From contig JAJPKB010000437.1 in the NCBI GenBank assembly GCA_021323915.1, forward strand, positions 1 through 41,882: DNA of 41,882 nucleotides. The letters run 5' to 3'. The DNA comes from Chloroflexota bacterium. Its GTDB lineage: Bacteria > Chloroflexota > UBA6077 > FW602-bin22 > CADDYW01. Both the position numbers and the translations under genes were made by a program. The notes under the pieces are model-generated. The model worked only from the letters and a program-made list of their open reading frames with translations, did no database searches and was not told the DNA's origin. This document shows, piece by piece, positions 7,905 to 15,326 of the stretch. Each line of letters starts with the position of its first letter. Position 1 is the stretch's first letter.

Positions 7905-9215
7905 GTGGATCGCCTACGGGTGAGGGCACACCTCCGATCGGATTCAGGGCCGGAGCTGACACGTTTCGCACTGGACTTTGCTCCGCACGCCGGGGGTGAT
8001 CTTCTCTGGCTGGCCTACGTGCCCGATGGTCTGCGGGCCTGGTTCCGACGGTTTGCCGACTCCTGCGATCCCACCAAAGGAGTTCACCATCCCTTCCGAG
8101 TCGCACGCCTCTTTGACTCGCCCTCGCTGAGCGAGATCGAGTTTCTGGTCGGCCGGATTCGGAGTCGGGGCCAGACGGCAGGGAGAAGCGGACCTCAGCA
8201 GATAGCACGGGCCGGCCGCCCTCACCCTCTCCTAGAGAGCGAGGACATTTCAGGAGCGACACGGGCGGTGGCCGATGAGATCGACAGTGGTCGGCTGCAT
8301 GTAACGACGATCGTCGTCGACGTCCATCACCTGCCGATCCTGACCAGCCTGATTCGCCCCGAACGGACTCGCGTGCCGCTGGCGGTCGGCGGCACGCGGG
8401 AGGGATGGGACCGCTACGTCGTCCTCCGCTTACGCGCGCTGCTGACGAAGCTCCGGGAAGCAAACCTCCACTTCTTGATCACCACGCCGTTGCCCCAACG
8501 GGTCGACCGCGGACGGACGGCCCTGGAAAGCCGCCTGATCGACGCCATCGAAGCCGAGGTGGATCTATCGTTGGTCGTGGGCAGAGGCAGTCCGTCCTGG
8601 GAGCAAATCCTCCCCCTGCGCTCTCCGACGTCGTGGTGGGAGCGGCTGAACCAAACCTGCCCACGGATCGCCGACCGCGCGGTGATGGAGCGCAGCGCGT
8701 CCGCGACCTACTGGGCAGATCAGACCCAGGAGGAGTTCGCCGCGCTGGCGCAATCCCGTGGCTGGATGGTCCGGCGAGCAGCGAGCGAGGAAGACCGACG
8801 GGAGCACTGGGATTTCGAGATCGAGCGAGCGGGCGAGCGCTACCGGGTGGACGTGAAGGGACAAAGCCGGCTCCGGCGCGGCGATGCTTCGCCGCAGGAC
8901 GGTTGGCATTGGATCGAGCTACGCGGCGTCGTCGACGACGGCTGGCTCTTTGCTGGAAAAGCCGACCTGATCGCCTTCCGGACGGAAGACTCCTTCATCC
9001 TCGTCCCGCGGACCGCCCTGATCGACCACGTCCACCATCACGTCGATCCTGACGACCTCGTCTCCGACCAACCGAGCACCGAGTATCGCCTCTACCACCG
9101 GCGTGACCGGTCGGCCGTCCGGACAGCACGATCGACCGGCTCGGATCGCGGGGTGCTAACCCTGGTCCCGACCAACCGGCTGCGCATGCTGGGCTGGGCG
9201 GAATGGCCAGTCTAG
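7905..9215 (+). CDS. Unknown protein with PD-(D/E)XK nuclease-like C-terminal domain
   Basis: A 436-residue protein of no family I can name. The C-terminal part has the layout of a PD-(D/E)XK nuclease: D303 in EHWDFEI, then D316-V-K318 in YRVDVKGQSR, followed by WIELRG and KADLIAF strands. The first about 240 residues contain a Walker-B-like strand (VTTIVVDVHHL), then LREANLHFLITTPLPQ and AEVDLSLVVGRG. This reads like the second half of a RecA/DnaB-type fold, but no Walker A loop is visible, so ATP binding is doubtful. I chose GTG 7905 because AAGGGAAG precedes it and upstream residues look non-coding; GTG 7920 is possible. Divergence from recD2 suggests, but does not prove, a link to DNA repair or defence. 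Confidence 0.65.
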   Translation: MDRLRVRAHLRSDSGPELTRFALDFAPHAGGDLLWLAYVPDGLRAWFRRFADSCDPTKGVHHPFRVARLFDSPSLSEIEFLVGRIRSRGQTAGRSGPQQIARAGRPHPLLESEDISGATRAVADEIDSGRLHVTTIVVDVHHLPILTSLIRPERTRVPLAVGGTREGWDRYVVLRLRALLTKLREANLHFLITTPLPQRVDRGRTALESRLIDAIEAEVDLSLVVGRGSPSWEQILPLRSPTSWWERLNQTCPRIADRAVMERSASATYWADQTQEEFAALAQSRGWMVRRAASEEDRREHWDFEIERAGERYRVDVKGQSRLRRGDASPQDGWHWIELRGVVDDGWLFAGKADLIAFRTEDSFILVPRTALIDHVHHHVDPDDLVSDQPSTEYRLYHRRDRSAVRTARSTGSDRGVLTLVPTNRLRMLGWAEWPV

Positions 9216-9409
9216 TGGCCGTGGAGAGGCCACCGCGTCAAGGTAGCCAGGTGCTCCGTGTCTTAGCCCTTGCACAATACGATATACTAGATTCACCTGA
9301 CTCGCGTCAATCGCCGTCCGGCCTGTGTTGTTCTCACCCGCCAGACGCGGTAAGGCTCGCATGGCTCATCTTCCCCGTGGCCCTGGGGAAAAGAATCAGG
9401 AGGGTGATC

Positions 9410-9742
9410 GTGCCAATCTACATCTACCAGGCCGCCTATACCGGCGAGTCCCTTGCGGCCCAGATTAAGGAACCGCAGGACCCGATCGAAGTGTCAGCGC
9501 GACCGGTCATTGAGTCTGCCGGAGGCAAGCTCCTAGCCGGAGGATTCAGCTTCGGCGAGTATGATATTGCGGTCGTCTACGAGGCGCCCGACGACACGAG
9601 CGCGGCGGCGGTGGCGGTGGCCGTCGCCGCCGGAGGGGCGATCAAGTCGGCAAAGACGACGAAGCTCCTCAGTGGAGCCGAGTGGGTCCAGGTCCTGCGC
9701 AAAGCGCCATCGGTTAGCCGCGCCTACCGCCCTGCCCGTTGA
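9410..9742 (+). CDS. GYD domain protein
   Basis: A 110-residue protein of the GYD family (PF08734), small ferredoxin-like alpha/beta proteins whose exact role is not established. The hallmark GEYDIAVVYEAPDD is at 49-62, preceded by VIESAGGKLLAGGFSFG and followed by an alanine-rich helix. The GTG at 9410 is preferred because AGGAGG ends six bases before it; an in-frame GTG at 9404 overlaps the ribosome site. Upstream in-frame sequence does not look like protein. It stands alone, 194 bp after the nuclease-like gene. Confidence 0.85.
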   Translation: MPIYIYQAAYTGESLAAQIKEPQDPIEVSARPVIESAGGKLLAGGFSFGEYDIAVVYEAPDDTSAAAVAVAVAAGGAIKSAKTTKLLSGAEWVQVLRKAPSVSRAYRPAR

Positions 9743-9854
9743 TCGGCTGAGGGCGACCGCGTGGCATAGCTGGGGCCGGCGGCGGTGGCGGTCGTCCGAA
9801 GGGAGCACCGTGGGGTCGATAAGACAGCAATACGGTGCTGGGTTTCCGCGAGCC

Positions 9855-9990
9855 TCAATGGCTCGGTGGAGCGAACGTGGTGACGATGCCGGCGTTGTCC
9901 CGGATATGGCTCACCGGCCACGGCGTCGCCGATGCCGATAAACTTGCCGCGCGGCACCACCGCGCCAATGTCTTGACAGCGCTGAAACCC
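9855..9990 (-). pseudogene. Relic of a D-2-hydroxyacid dehydrogenase with the middle deleted
   Basis: On the minus strand the segment at 9855-9902 reads RDNAGIVTTFAPPSH and stop, closely matching the C-terminus NRADIVTRFNPPSH of the intact dehydrogenase at 15327-16370. Directly beside it, 9898-9985 reads AVVPRGKFIGIGDAVAGEPY, matching AVAPRGEFIVVGDAAAGEPY near residue 40 of the same protein. DNA identity is strong over both blocks and their order is the same as in the intact gene. About 0.85 kb of the middle is therefore missing. It is the decayed remains of a paralog lost beside the first sugar-importer operon. The fragment cannot encode an enzyme. Confidence 0.8.
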
Positions 9991-10002
9991 CAGTGCTACA
10001 CT
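9973..10002 (+). promoter_or_regulatory. Promoter of the first sugar-importer operon
   Basis: A consensus -35 TTGACA (9973-9978) and a -10 TACACT (9997-10002) are 18 bp apart. They point at the binding-protein gene starting at 10214 and would give a leader of about 200 nt. The -35 lies at the edge of the dehydrogenase relic. The -10 is inside the inverted repeat described at 9997-10037. Confidence 0.5.
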
Positions 10003-10037
10003 CCGTACAGTGTATCGACGAGTGTGTGCACGATACA
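9997..10037. promoter_or_regulatory. Overlapping inverted repeats, candidate operator
   Basis: Two inverted repeats overlap: TACACT-N6-AGTGTA (9997-10014) and TGTATCG-N13-CGATACA (10011-10037). They cover the predicted -10 and transcription start, as expected for a repressor site. Nothing further is recognisable in the rest of the gap, 10038-10213, apart from the ribosome site GGAGG at 10203-10207. Confidence 0.5.
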
Positions 10038-10213
10038 TGGCCGGTCTTTGGGTGCACCGCCGTAGCTCTTAATGGTGGGTGCGGATGCTCAATGCTATTT
10101 CGTAACTTGGGCGGTGCCGCTGATTACTGAGCTAGTCAGGCATCCCAACAAGCCCCTTGTAGATTCAAGGCATACTGGACAGCGATTTACTGACGTCGTC
10201 TTGGAGGTATGTG

Positions 10214-11596
10214 ATGGACAGACGGTGCGGGCTACTTTCGCGGCGTAACTTCCTGCACGGTGCATGTGGGGTGGCCGGGGTCACACTGCTCGCGGCCTGC
10301 TCTGCGGGACCGAGCCAGAATCCCACGGCCGCGCCAGCGGCGCCGGTAACGACCGCGACGCAAGTGTCGGCGGCGCAGTCGATTCAGCTAAAGATTGGCG
10401 GCTGGTACGATGCCGGAACGCAGAAGGTCGTCCAGCAGCAGATCTCCCTCTTCCAGAAAAAGTATCCGAACGTTAGCGTCGCGGTGGTGGTGATCACCGG
10501 GACGCTCGCGAAGGATGTGGTCCTGATCGCCAGTGGCGCTTCGCCCGACGTCTTCTGGGTGAACAATGATCAGACCGCGCCGTGGGCTTCGCGCAACGCG
10601 CTGCGTCCTCTCGACTCCTACATCAAGACGGACCAGGTCGACATGAACGATCAATTCGACGTCGGCAAGGTCTTGTACTCTTACAAAGGAGTCACCTACG
10701 CCTTGCCGGAATCGCTGGCGCCGCTGCTGATCTTCTACAACCCCAAGGCCTTTGAAGCCGCCGGCGTGAAGCCCCCTCCGTCCGATCACAACGATAAGAG
10801 CTGGACACTCGACGCGCTCATTGAAAAAGCCAAGGCTTTGACCAAGCAGTCAGGCTCCGGGCCCGCCCAGCAATACGGCTTCTTCGTCTCGACGAGCCTC
10901 CTTCGCTGGTACCCCTTCCTGTGGGACTTCGGTGGGGACATCGTCGACAATACCGAAGCCCCGACCAAGATCATCTTCGACTCGGAGCAGTCGCGCCAGG
11001 CCTTGCAATGGGTGGTCGACCTGTGGCTCAAGAACAAGGTCACCCCGACGATCGCCGAGTCGCAGAGCTTACCCTGGCAGCCGGGGTTTGAAACCGGGCG
11101 CATTGTGATGCTCGACGAAGGACCCTGGATGTGGCCGAGCTTCCAGGCGCCCACGGTGCGCAGTAAAGTCCCCTGGGAGATGGCGGCCATGCCCTACGGC
11201 CCCGCCGGAGCGTTCACCAGGATGGCAGGAAACGGCGATGGTCTATCGGTCCAGTCCAAGAATCCCGACATGGCCTGGAAGCTTTTGGAGTTCAACACGG
11301 TGGGCGATGGCCAATCGCTCGAGTGGACGCAACTGTACTCCAACGGCATCCCCGGCAAGAAGTCATTCGCCAACGACCCGCGCTGGGCCAGTTGGTTCTC
11401 CCCGAGCTCGAAGCAGACGCTGGTCCAGCTCCCGGACTACGCCCGCACGTCACCCAAGCATCCCAACTGGGCGGAGGTGCAAACCGTCCTGGCTTCCGCC
11501 CTGGATCAGATGTGGACCGGCCAGATTTCGGTCGACCAGGCGGTCAAAGACGCTCAGGTCAAGATGGAGCAAGCGCTGACCAAGGGCAGCTCCTAA
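10214..11596 (+). CDS. ABC transporter sugar-binding lipoprotein
   Basis: A 460-residue extracellular solute-binding protein of family 1 (MalE/UgpB-like), the receptor of a sugar importer. The N-terminus has a Tat-like SRRNFL motif followed by a hydrophobic stretch and a lipobox LLAAC (C29), so it should be exported and lipid-anchored. A Thr/Ala-rich linker separates this from the mature domain. Family features include the early KKYPNVSVAV block, the ALPESLAPLLIFYN segment, and a late ILDEGPWMWPSF-type hinge region. The ATG at 10214 lies six bases after GGAGG. It heads a three-gene operon with two permeases. The ligand cannot be read from sequence; the neighbouring dehydratase suggests an acid sugar or its glycoside. 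Confidence 0.9.
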   Translation: MDRRCGLLSRRNFLHGACGVAGVTLLAACSAGPSQNPTAAPAAPVTTATQVSAAQSIQLKIGGWYDAGTQKVVQQQISLFQKKYPNVSVAVVVITGTLAKDVVLIASGASPDVFWVNNDQTAPWASRNALRPLDSYIKTDQVDMNDQFDVGKVLYSYKGVTYALPESLAPLLIFYNPKAFEAAGVKPPPSDHNDKSWTLDALIEKAKALTKQSGSGPAQQYGFFVSTSLLRWYPFLWDFGGDIVDNTEAPTKIIFDSEQSRQALQWVVDLWLKNKVTPTIAESQSLPWQPGFETGRIVMLDEGPWMWPSFQAPTVRSKVPWEMAAMPYGPAGAFTRMAGNGDGLSVQSKNPDMAWKLLEFNTVGDGQSLEWTQLYSNGIPGKKSFANDPRWASWFSPSSKQTLVQLPDYARTSPKHPNWAEVQTVLASALDQMWTGQISVDQAVKDAQVKMEQALTKGSS

Positions 11597-11615
11597 AGCA
11601 TACCGGGCAGTGCAC

Positions 11616-12563
11616 ATGGGTTCGGTGACATTTTCGGACAGTCATTCCTCGACAAGTTCGGGCCCCCCGCGCCGGCGCTTCCGCGTCCGCGCCGAATGGG
11701 TCGAGGGATACCTTTTCATGGCGCCGTGGCTGATCGGGTTCTTCATCTGGACACTTGGGCCGATGCTTTTCGCGGCGTGGCTCGCCTTCACGAGCTGGGA
11801 GCTGCTCACGCCGATTCGCTGGGTGGGCACTGCCAACTTCGCCCACCTCTTGGGCGACGACCTTTTCGTCAAGTCTCTCTACAACACCGCCTACTTCACC
11901 TTTATCGCGGTGCCCCTCCAACTGGTGGCTGCTTTGCTCGTCGCCCTGGCGCTGAATCTCAAACGGCGGGGCGTCTACGTTTATCGGGCCGCGATCTACA
12001 TCCCGACGATCACGCCCTACGTCGTCAGCGTGATCCTTTGGGTGTGGATTTTCAATCCGGATTTCGGCCTGGTGAACGCGCTCTTCCGTCTGGTTGGCCT
12101 GCCGCCACAGTTGTGGCTGCTGGACCCCCAGTTGGTGAAGCCGGTCTTCATCTTCTGGAGCTTATGGGCCATTGGCAATCAGATGGTCATCTTCCTCGCC
12201 GGTCTGCAAGGGGTACCGGAATCGCTCCTCGAAGCCGCCATGATTGACGGCGCGACCGCCTGGCATCGCCTGCGCCAGATCACCCTTCCCATGATTAGCC
12301 CGGTCATCTTCTTCAACCTCGTGATCGGGATCATCGGCTCCTTCCAGGTTTTCACGACCGCCTACCTCGCGACCAACGGCGGCCCTAACAATGCGTCGCT
12401 CTTCTATGTCCTGTACTTGTATCAAAATGCCTTCCAGTTCCTCCGCATGGGCTACGCGTCGGCGCTCGCCTGGATCCTGTTCGCGATTATCCTCGTGTTT
12501 ACCCTGCTTCAATTTCGGATGGCCGATCGCTGGGTCTACTACGAAGGGACAAGTAGGGAGTAA
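11616..12563 (+). CDS. ABC sugar transporter permease, MalF type
   Basis: A 315-residue inner-membrane permease with six predicted transmembrane segments. The EAA loop that docks the ATPase reads EAAMIDGATAWHRLRQITLP at about residues 206-225. The C-terminal FRMADRWVYYEG is a typical end for this subfamily. It follows the binding protein by 19 bp and is followed by the MalG-type partner. An in-frame GTG two codons earlier (11610) is an alternative start. No ATPase gene accompanies the operon. Confidence 0.9.
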   Translation: MGSVTFSDSHSSTSSGPPRRRFRVRAEWVEGYLFMAPWLIGFFIWTLGPMLFAAWLAFTSWELLTPIRWVGTANFAHLLGDDLFVKSLYNTAYFTFIAVPLQLVAALLVALALNLKRRGVYVYRAAIYIPTITPYVVSVILWVWIFNPDFGLVNALFRLVGLPPQLWLLDPQLVKPVFIFWSLWAIGNQMVIFLAGLQGVPESLLEAAMIDGATAWHRLRQITLPMISPVIFFNLVIGIIGSFQVFTTAYLATNGGPNNASLFYVLYLYQNAFQFLRMGYASALAWILFAIILVFTLLQFRMADRWVYYEGTSRE

Positions 12564-12580
12564 GCTGGAGCAAACCGGTG

Positions 12581-13474
12581 ATGGAGCAGACCGCACCCCT
12601 CGAACGTGAACTCCCGACCCTCTTGAAGGGACACCCTCGGCTCGTTCGCGCGATCATCGGGCCGGGGCTCTGGCACGTGGTCGCCCTTGCCGTCTGCCTT
12701 ACGACGCTCGCGCCACTCGCCTGGATGATTTCCACGTCGCTGACCCAGACCGGCAACGAGTTCCAGTTTCCGCCCCAGTGGATCCCCGACCCGATCGTCT
12801 TGACCAATTACCCGGACGCGCTGACCGCCCTGCCGTTCAATCTTTTCTTTCGGAACACCCTCGTCGTCGTCGGGGTGTCGCTCCTGGGTACCCTCCTCAC
12901 GGCGTCGCTGGTGGCGTTTGCCTTTGCCCGTTTGAACTACCCGGGCCGGGATTTCTGGTTCATGGTTCTCCTGTCAACGATGATGCTGCCGAGCGCGGTG
13001 ACCTTGATCCCGCACTACGTGATCTTCAAGACCCTTGGCTGGGTTGATTCGCTTTTGCCCCTGATGGTCCCAGCCTGGTTCGGGGGGAGCCCCTTCTACA
13101 TCTTCCTGATCCGCCAGTTCTTTCTGACGATTCCGGTGGACCTCGACGAAGCGGCGAGAATCGACGGCGCCTCGACCCTCCGGATCTTCGCTCAGATCTT
13201 CCTGCCCCTGTCGCGACCGGCGATGACCGCCGTGGCCATCTTCTCGATCGTCTATCATTGGAACGACTTCCTGGAGCCGCTCATCTACCTCAATTCGACC
13301 AATAACATGACCATCTCGGTGGGTCTCACCTTATTCGAGAATCAGTATACCGGCCAGTGGAACCTGATGATGGCCGCCGGCGTGACGAGCGTGATGCCGA
13401 TCATTCTCCTGTTCATTTTTGCCCAACGTTACTTCACCCGGGGGATCGCCTTGACGGGGTTGGCCGGCCGGTGA
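12581..13474 (+). CDS. ABC sugar transporter permease, MalG type
   Basis: A 297-residue inner-membrane permease that pairs with the preceding MalF-type protein to form the channel. The EAA loop is EAARIDGASTLRIFAQIFLP, and the end, QRYFTRGIALTGLAGR, is typical of MalG-type permeases. It starts 17 bp after its partner; a GTG one codon earlier is possible. The operon ends here and meets an enolase-superfamily gene on the other strand 11 bp later. Confidence 0.9.
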   Translation: MEQTAPLERELPTLLKGHPRLVRAIIGPGLWHVVALAVCLTTLAPLAWMISTSLTQTGNEFQFPPQWIPDPIVLTNYPDALTALPFNLFFRNTLVVVGVSLLGTLLTASLVAFAFARLNYPGRDFWFMVLLSTMMLPSAVTLIPHYVIFKTLGWVDSLLPLMVPAWFGGSPFYIFLIRQFFLTIPVDLDEAARIDGASTLRIFAQIFLPLSRPAMTAVAIFSIVYHWNDFLEPLIYLNSTNNMTISVGLTLFENQYTGQWNLMMAAGVTSVMPIILLFIFAQRYFTRGIALTGLAGR

Positions 13475-13485
13475 GGCCACGGTGT

Positions 13486-14652
13486 TCAGGCCGAGACCTG
13501 GATCCGCGCGTCGGCCCGATCTCGCACCTCAGGACGGAGGCGGGTGCCGAGGCCCGGGGTCGTGGGGATCATCAGGTGTCCGTCATGGACGTCAACGTTC
13601 GGGGTGATGATCTCGTCGTAGTAGCCACGGTAGAAGGCCCGGACGGTTTCCATGATCATCACGTTGGGGCAGTTTGCGCACAGGTGGGCGCAGGCGAAGA
13701 CGTTGACCGGCCCGCTGCAGTCATGCGGCGCGATTGGTAAGTGGTAGGCCTCGGCCATCGCCGCGATCTTCTTCCCCTCGGAGATACCGCCGGTCCAGAT
13801 GATGTCCGGCATCACGATGTGGGCCGCTTTCCGCTCGAGGACCTGGCGGAAGGCGTAGCGGGTGAACAGGCGCTCCGAGACGCAGATCGGCACCCGGGTC
13901 TCCTGGACGAGCCGGGCGAGGTCGTCGACGGGGTCGGGCGTCAGCGCCTCCTCGAACCACATCACATCGTATGGTTCGAGCGCGCGGGCGATCCGAATGG
14001 CACTTGGCAGACTCCATCGGCCGTGTAATTCGATCGCGATCTCCATTTTGCTTCCCACTGCCTCGCGGATTCGACGCACCGGCTCCAAGCCCTGCGCGAC
14101 CTGCTCGGCGGTGATGAATGGACCGACGGTGAAGCGGTCGTCAGTGGTGCGTCCGGCGGCGGGAGCGGCGAGGCGATCGAACGGCCAGATCTTCATCGCG
14201 TTGATCCCCATGTCCAGCAAGCTCTGGGCAAGCTCGGCCGGTCGCTCGTGAAACGCGGTGAAGTCGTCGATAGCACCAAAGCTCGCGCAGGTATTGTAGA
14301 CCCGAATCCGGTCGCGGACTGTCCCGCCCAGCAGCTTATGGATGGGTTGCCCGGTGGCCTGACCAGCGATATCCCAGAGGGCGATGTCGAGGGCCGAGAC
14401 CGCGCGCATCTCCGCGCCGGCGTAGCCGTAGTAGTTCGTGATGTGAAAGAGGGCGTGCCAATGCCGCTCGATGTCGAGCGGATCCTCCCCGAGGAGCACC
14501 GGCGCCGCGACGTCGTGGATGACCGCGGCGACCGCCCCGGGAACGTAGAAAGTCTCGCCGAGGCCAGTCAAACCAGCGTCGGTGTGAACCTGAACCCAGA
14601 GAAGCTGGGGATGCTGGGTCAGGCGGATCGTTTCAATCTTGGTGATACGCAT
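13486..14652 (-). CDS. Enolase-superfamily (mandelate racemase/muconate lactonizing type) sugar-acid dehydratase
   Basis: A 388-residue enzyme with the N-terminal capping domain and TIM barrel of the superfamily. Metal ligands on successive barrel strands are E208 (IELHGRW), E234/E235 (WFEEAL) and E260 (VSERL). H310, in APHDCSGPV, is the likely general base or acid, and K154 (MKIW) sits at the end of strand 2. Members remove a proton next to a carboxylate and usually dehydrate aldonates. The precise substrate is not readable; a mannonate, gluconate or similar acid is plausible given the uxuA homolog at 37393. ATG 14652 follows GGGAGA at a 6-base spacing. It is convergent with the importer operon and may share its substrate. 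Confidence 0.88.
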   Translation of the reverse strand: MRITKIETIRLTQHPQLLWVQVHTDAGLTGLGETFYVPGAVAAVIHDVAAPVLLGEDPLDIERHWHALFHITNYYGYAGAEMRAVSALDIALWDIAGQATGQPIHKLLGGTVRDRIRVYNTCASFGAIDDFTAFHERPAELAQSLLDMGINAMKIWPFDRLAAPAAGRTTDDRFTVGPFITAEQVAQGLEPVRRIREAVGSKMEIAIELHGRWSLPSAIRIARALEPYDVMWFEEALTPDPVDDLARLVQETRVPICVSERLFTRYAFRQVLERKAAHIVMPDIIWTGGISEGKKIAAMAEAYHLPIAPHDCSGPVNVFACAHLCANCPNVMIMETVRAFYRGYYDEIITPNVDVHDGHLMIPTTPGLGTRLRPEVRDRADARIQVSA

Positions 14653-14755
14653 GGGTCTCTCCCATGGAGACATCTCTTGCTATCCTGGTCGCGCTGACTC
14701 TAGCAATTCCCACGTGACACACGGCGGACCGGTACAACAAGGTTCATTTGCCTAG

Positions 14756-14977
14756 TCACGGCCGGCCAAACACGGCCTGATGAATGATGCTGGTGAGTTC
14801 GTGTAAGAGATTCTCAGGAGCGATGACCGCGATCTTGCCTTGATCGGCATCTGCTTGGACCCGCCGAGATTCCTCGACGTACGGCGGGTTGTTGACGTAC
14901 CAGCGGCCAGCAATCGAAGCATCAAGGACGTATGCTCGCTCAGCCAATCGGCTTCTCACCTCGTTCTCGGCGGACAA
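14756..14977 (-). pseudogene. Truncated PIN-domain (VapC-like) toxin
   Basis: Only the first 73 residues of a PIN nuclease are present. The first acidic residue is D19 in YVLDASIAGRW and the second is E60 in NLLHELTS. A complete VapC has about 130-140 residues with further acidic residues in its second half; these are missing after the stop at 14756. The start overlaps the last 38 bases of the putative antitoxin gene, the usual arrangement of such pairs. I judge it an inactive remnant. Confidence 0.65.
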
Positions 14978-15158
14978 TGTCCTTGATGTCTTCTTCTAGT
15001 GGCTCCATCTCATCGACGATCTTGTTACCTTCCGCGGAGAGCTTGCGTCGGCGTTCAATTTCCTCCGAGGAAAGCGGTGGCCGCTTCCGCAGCTCCTCTA
15101 GGACAGAGGGCGCTTCGTCCAGGCTTACAATTCGCATTCGCCCTATTGTTCGCATCGT
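14940..15158 (-). CDS. Putative antitoxin of a decayed PIN toxin pair
   Basis: A 72-residue, charged, largely helical protein (MRTIGRMRIVSLDEAP, then KRPPLSSEEIERRRKL and DIKDIVRRERGEKP). It matches no antitoxin family that I can name. Its role is inferred from size, charge and the overlap with the PIN gene that follows. ATG 15158 is preceded by AAAGAGGTGAAACG, a good ribosome site; upstream in-frame codons are probably not translated. The partner toxin is truncated, so this may be a leftover. Confidence 0.55.
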   Translation of the reverse strand, partial: TMRTIGRMRIVSLDEAPSVLEELRKRPPLSSEEIERRRKLSAEGNKIVDEMEPLEEDIKDIVRRERGEKPIG

Positions 15159-15173
15159 TTCACCTCTTTCCTG

Positions 15174-15179
15174 ATTATA
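15174..15179 (-). promoter_or_regulatory. TATAAT -10 element before the antitoxin gene
   Basis: A perfect TATAAT on the minus strand lies 16 bp before the antitoxin ATG at 15158. No convincing -35 is visible, and the leader would be very short. Confidence 0.3.
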
Positions 15180-15235
15180 AACTGCCCTGAAAGTGCTGCG
15201 TAGATCGGTGAGCGAAGCGGCTAATTGAATCTCAT

Positions 15236-15305
15236 CATTCCGCGTATCATAGCCGGCTGACAAGGAGGGAAAACATGTCTCAGCAATACATTCCTTTCGA
15301 CCGTA
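15236..15305 (+). pseudogene. 5' end relic of a crotonase gene, copy 1
   Basis: A ribosome site (AAGGAGGG) and an ATG at about 15270 start a 12-residue peptide, MSQQYIPFDRTD, before a stop. The segment, including about 30 bp upstream (GCGTATCATAG), is roughly three-quarters identical to 24446-24515, where the same leader and MSEQYILFDR precede a crotonase fragment. It is therefore the leftover beginning of an enoyl-CoA hydratase-type gene. The rest of the gene is gone; the dehydrogenase on the other strand begins 22 bp later. Confidence 0.55.
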
Positions 15306-15326
15306 CGGATTAGAGAGGGAATTTTA

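Noticed and set aside
7732-8463. A 244-codon N-terminal extension of the RecD2 frame
   Set aside because: It is antisense to the divergent nuclease-like gene, reads as Arg/Pro/Ser-rich noise, and RecD2 homologs begin near the GTG at 7731.
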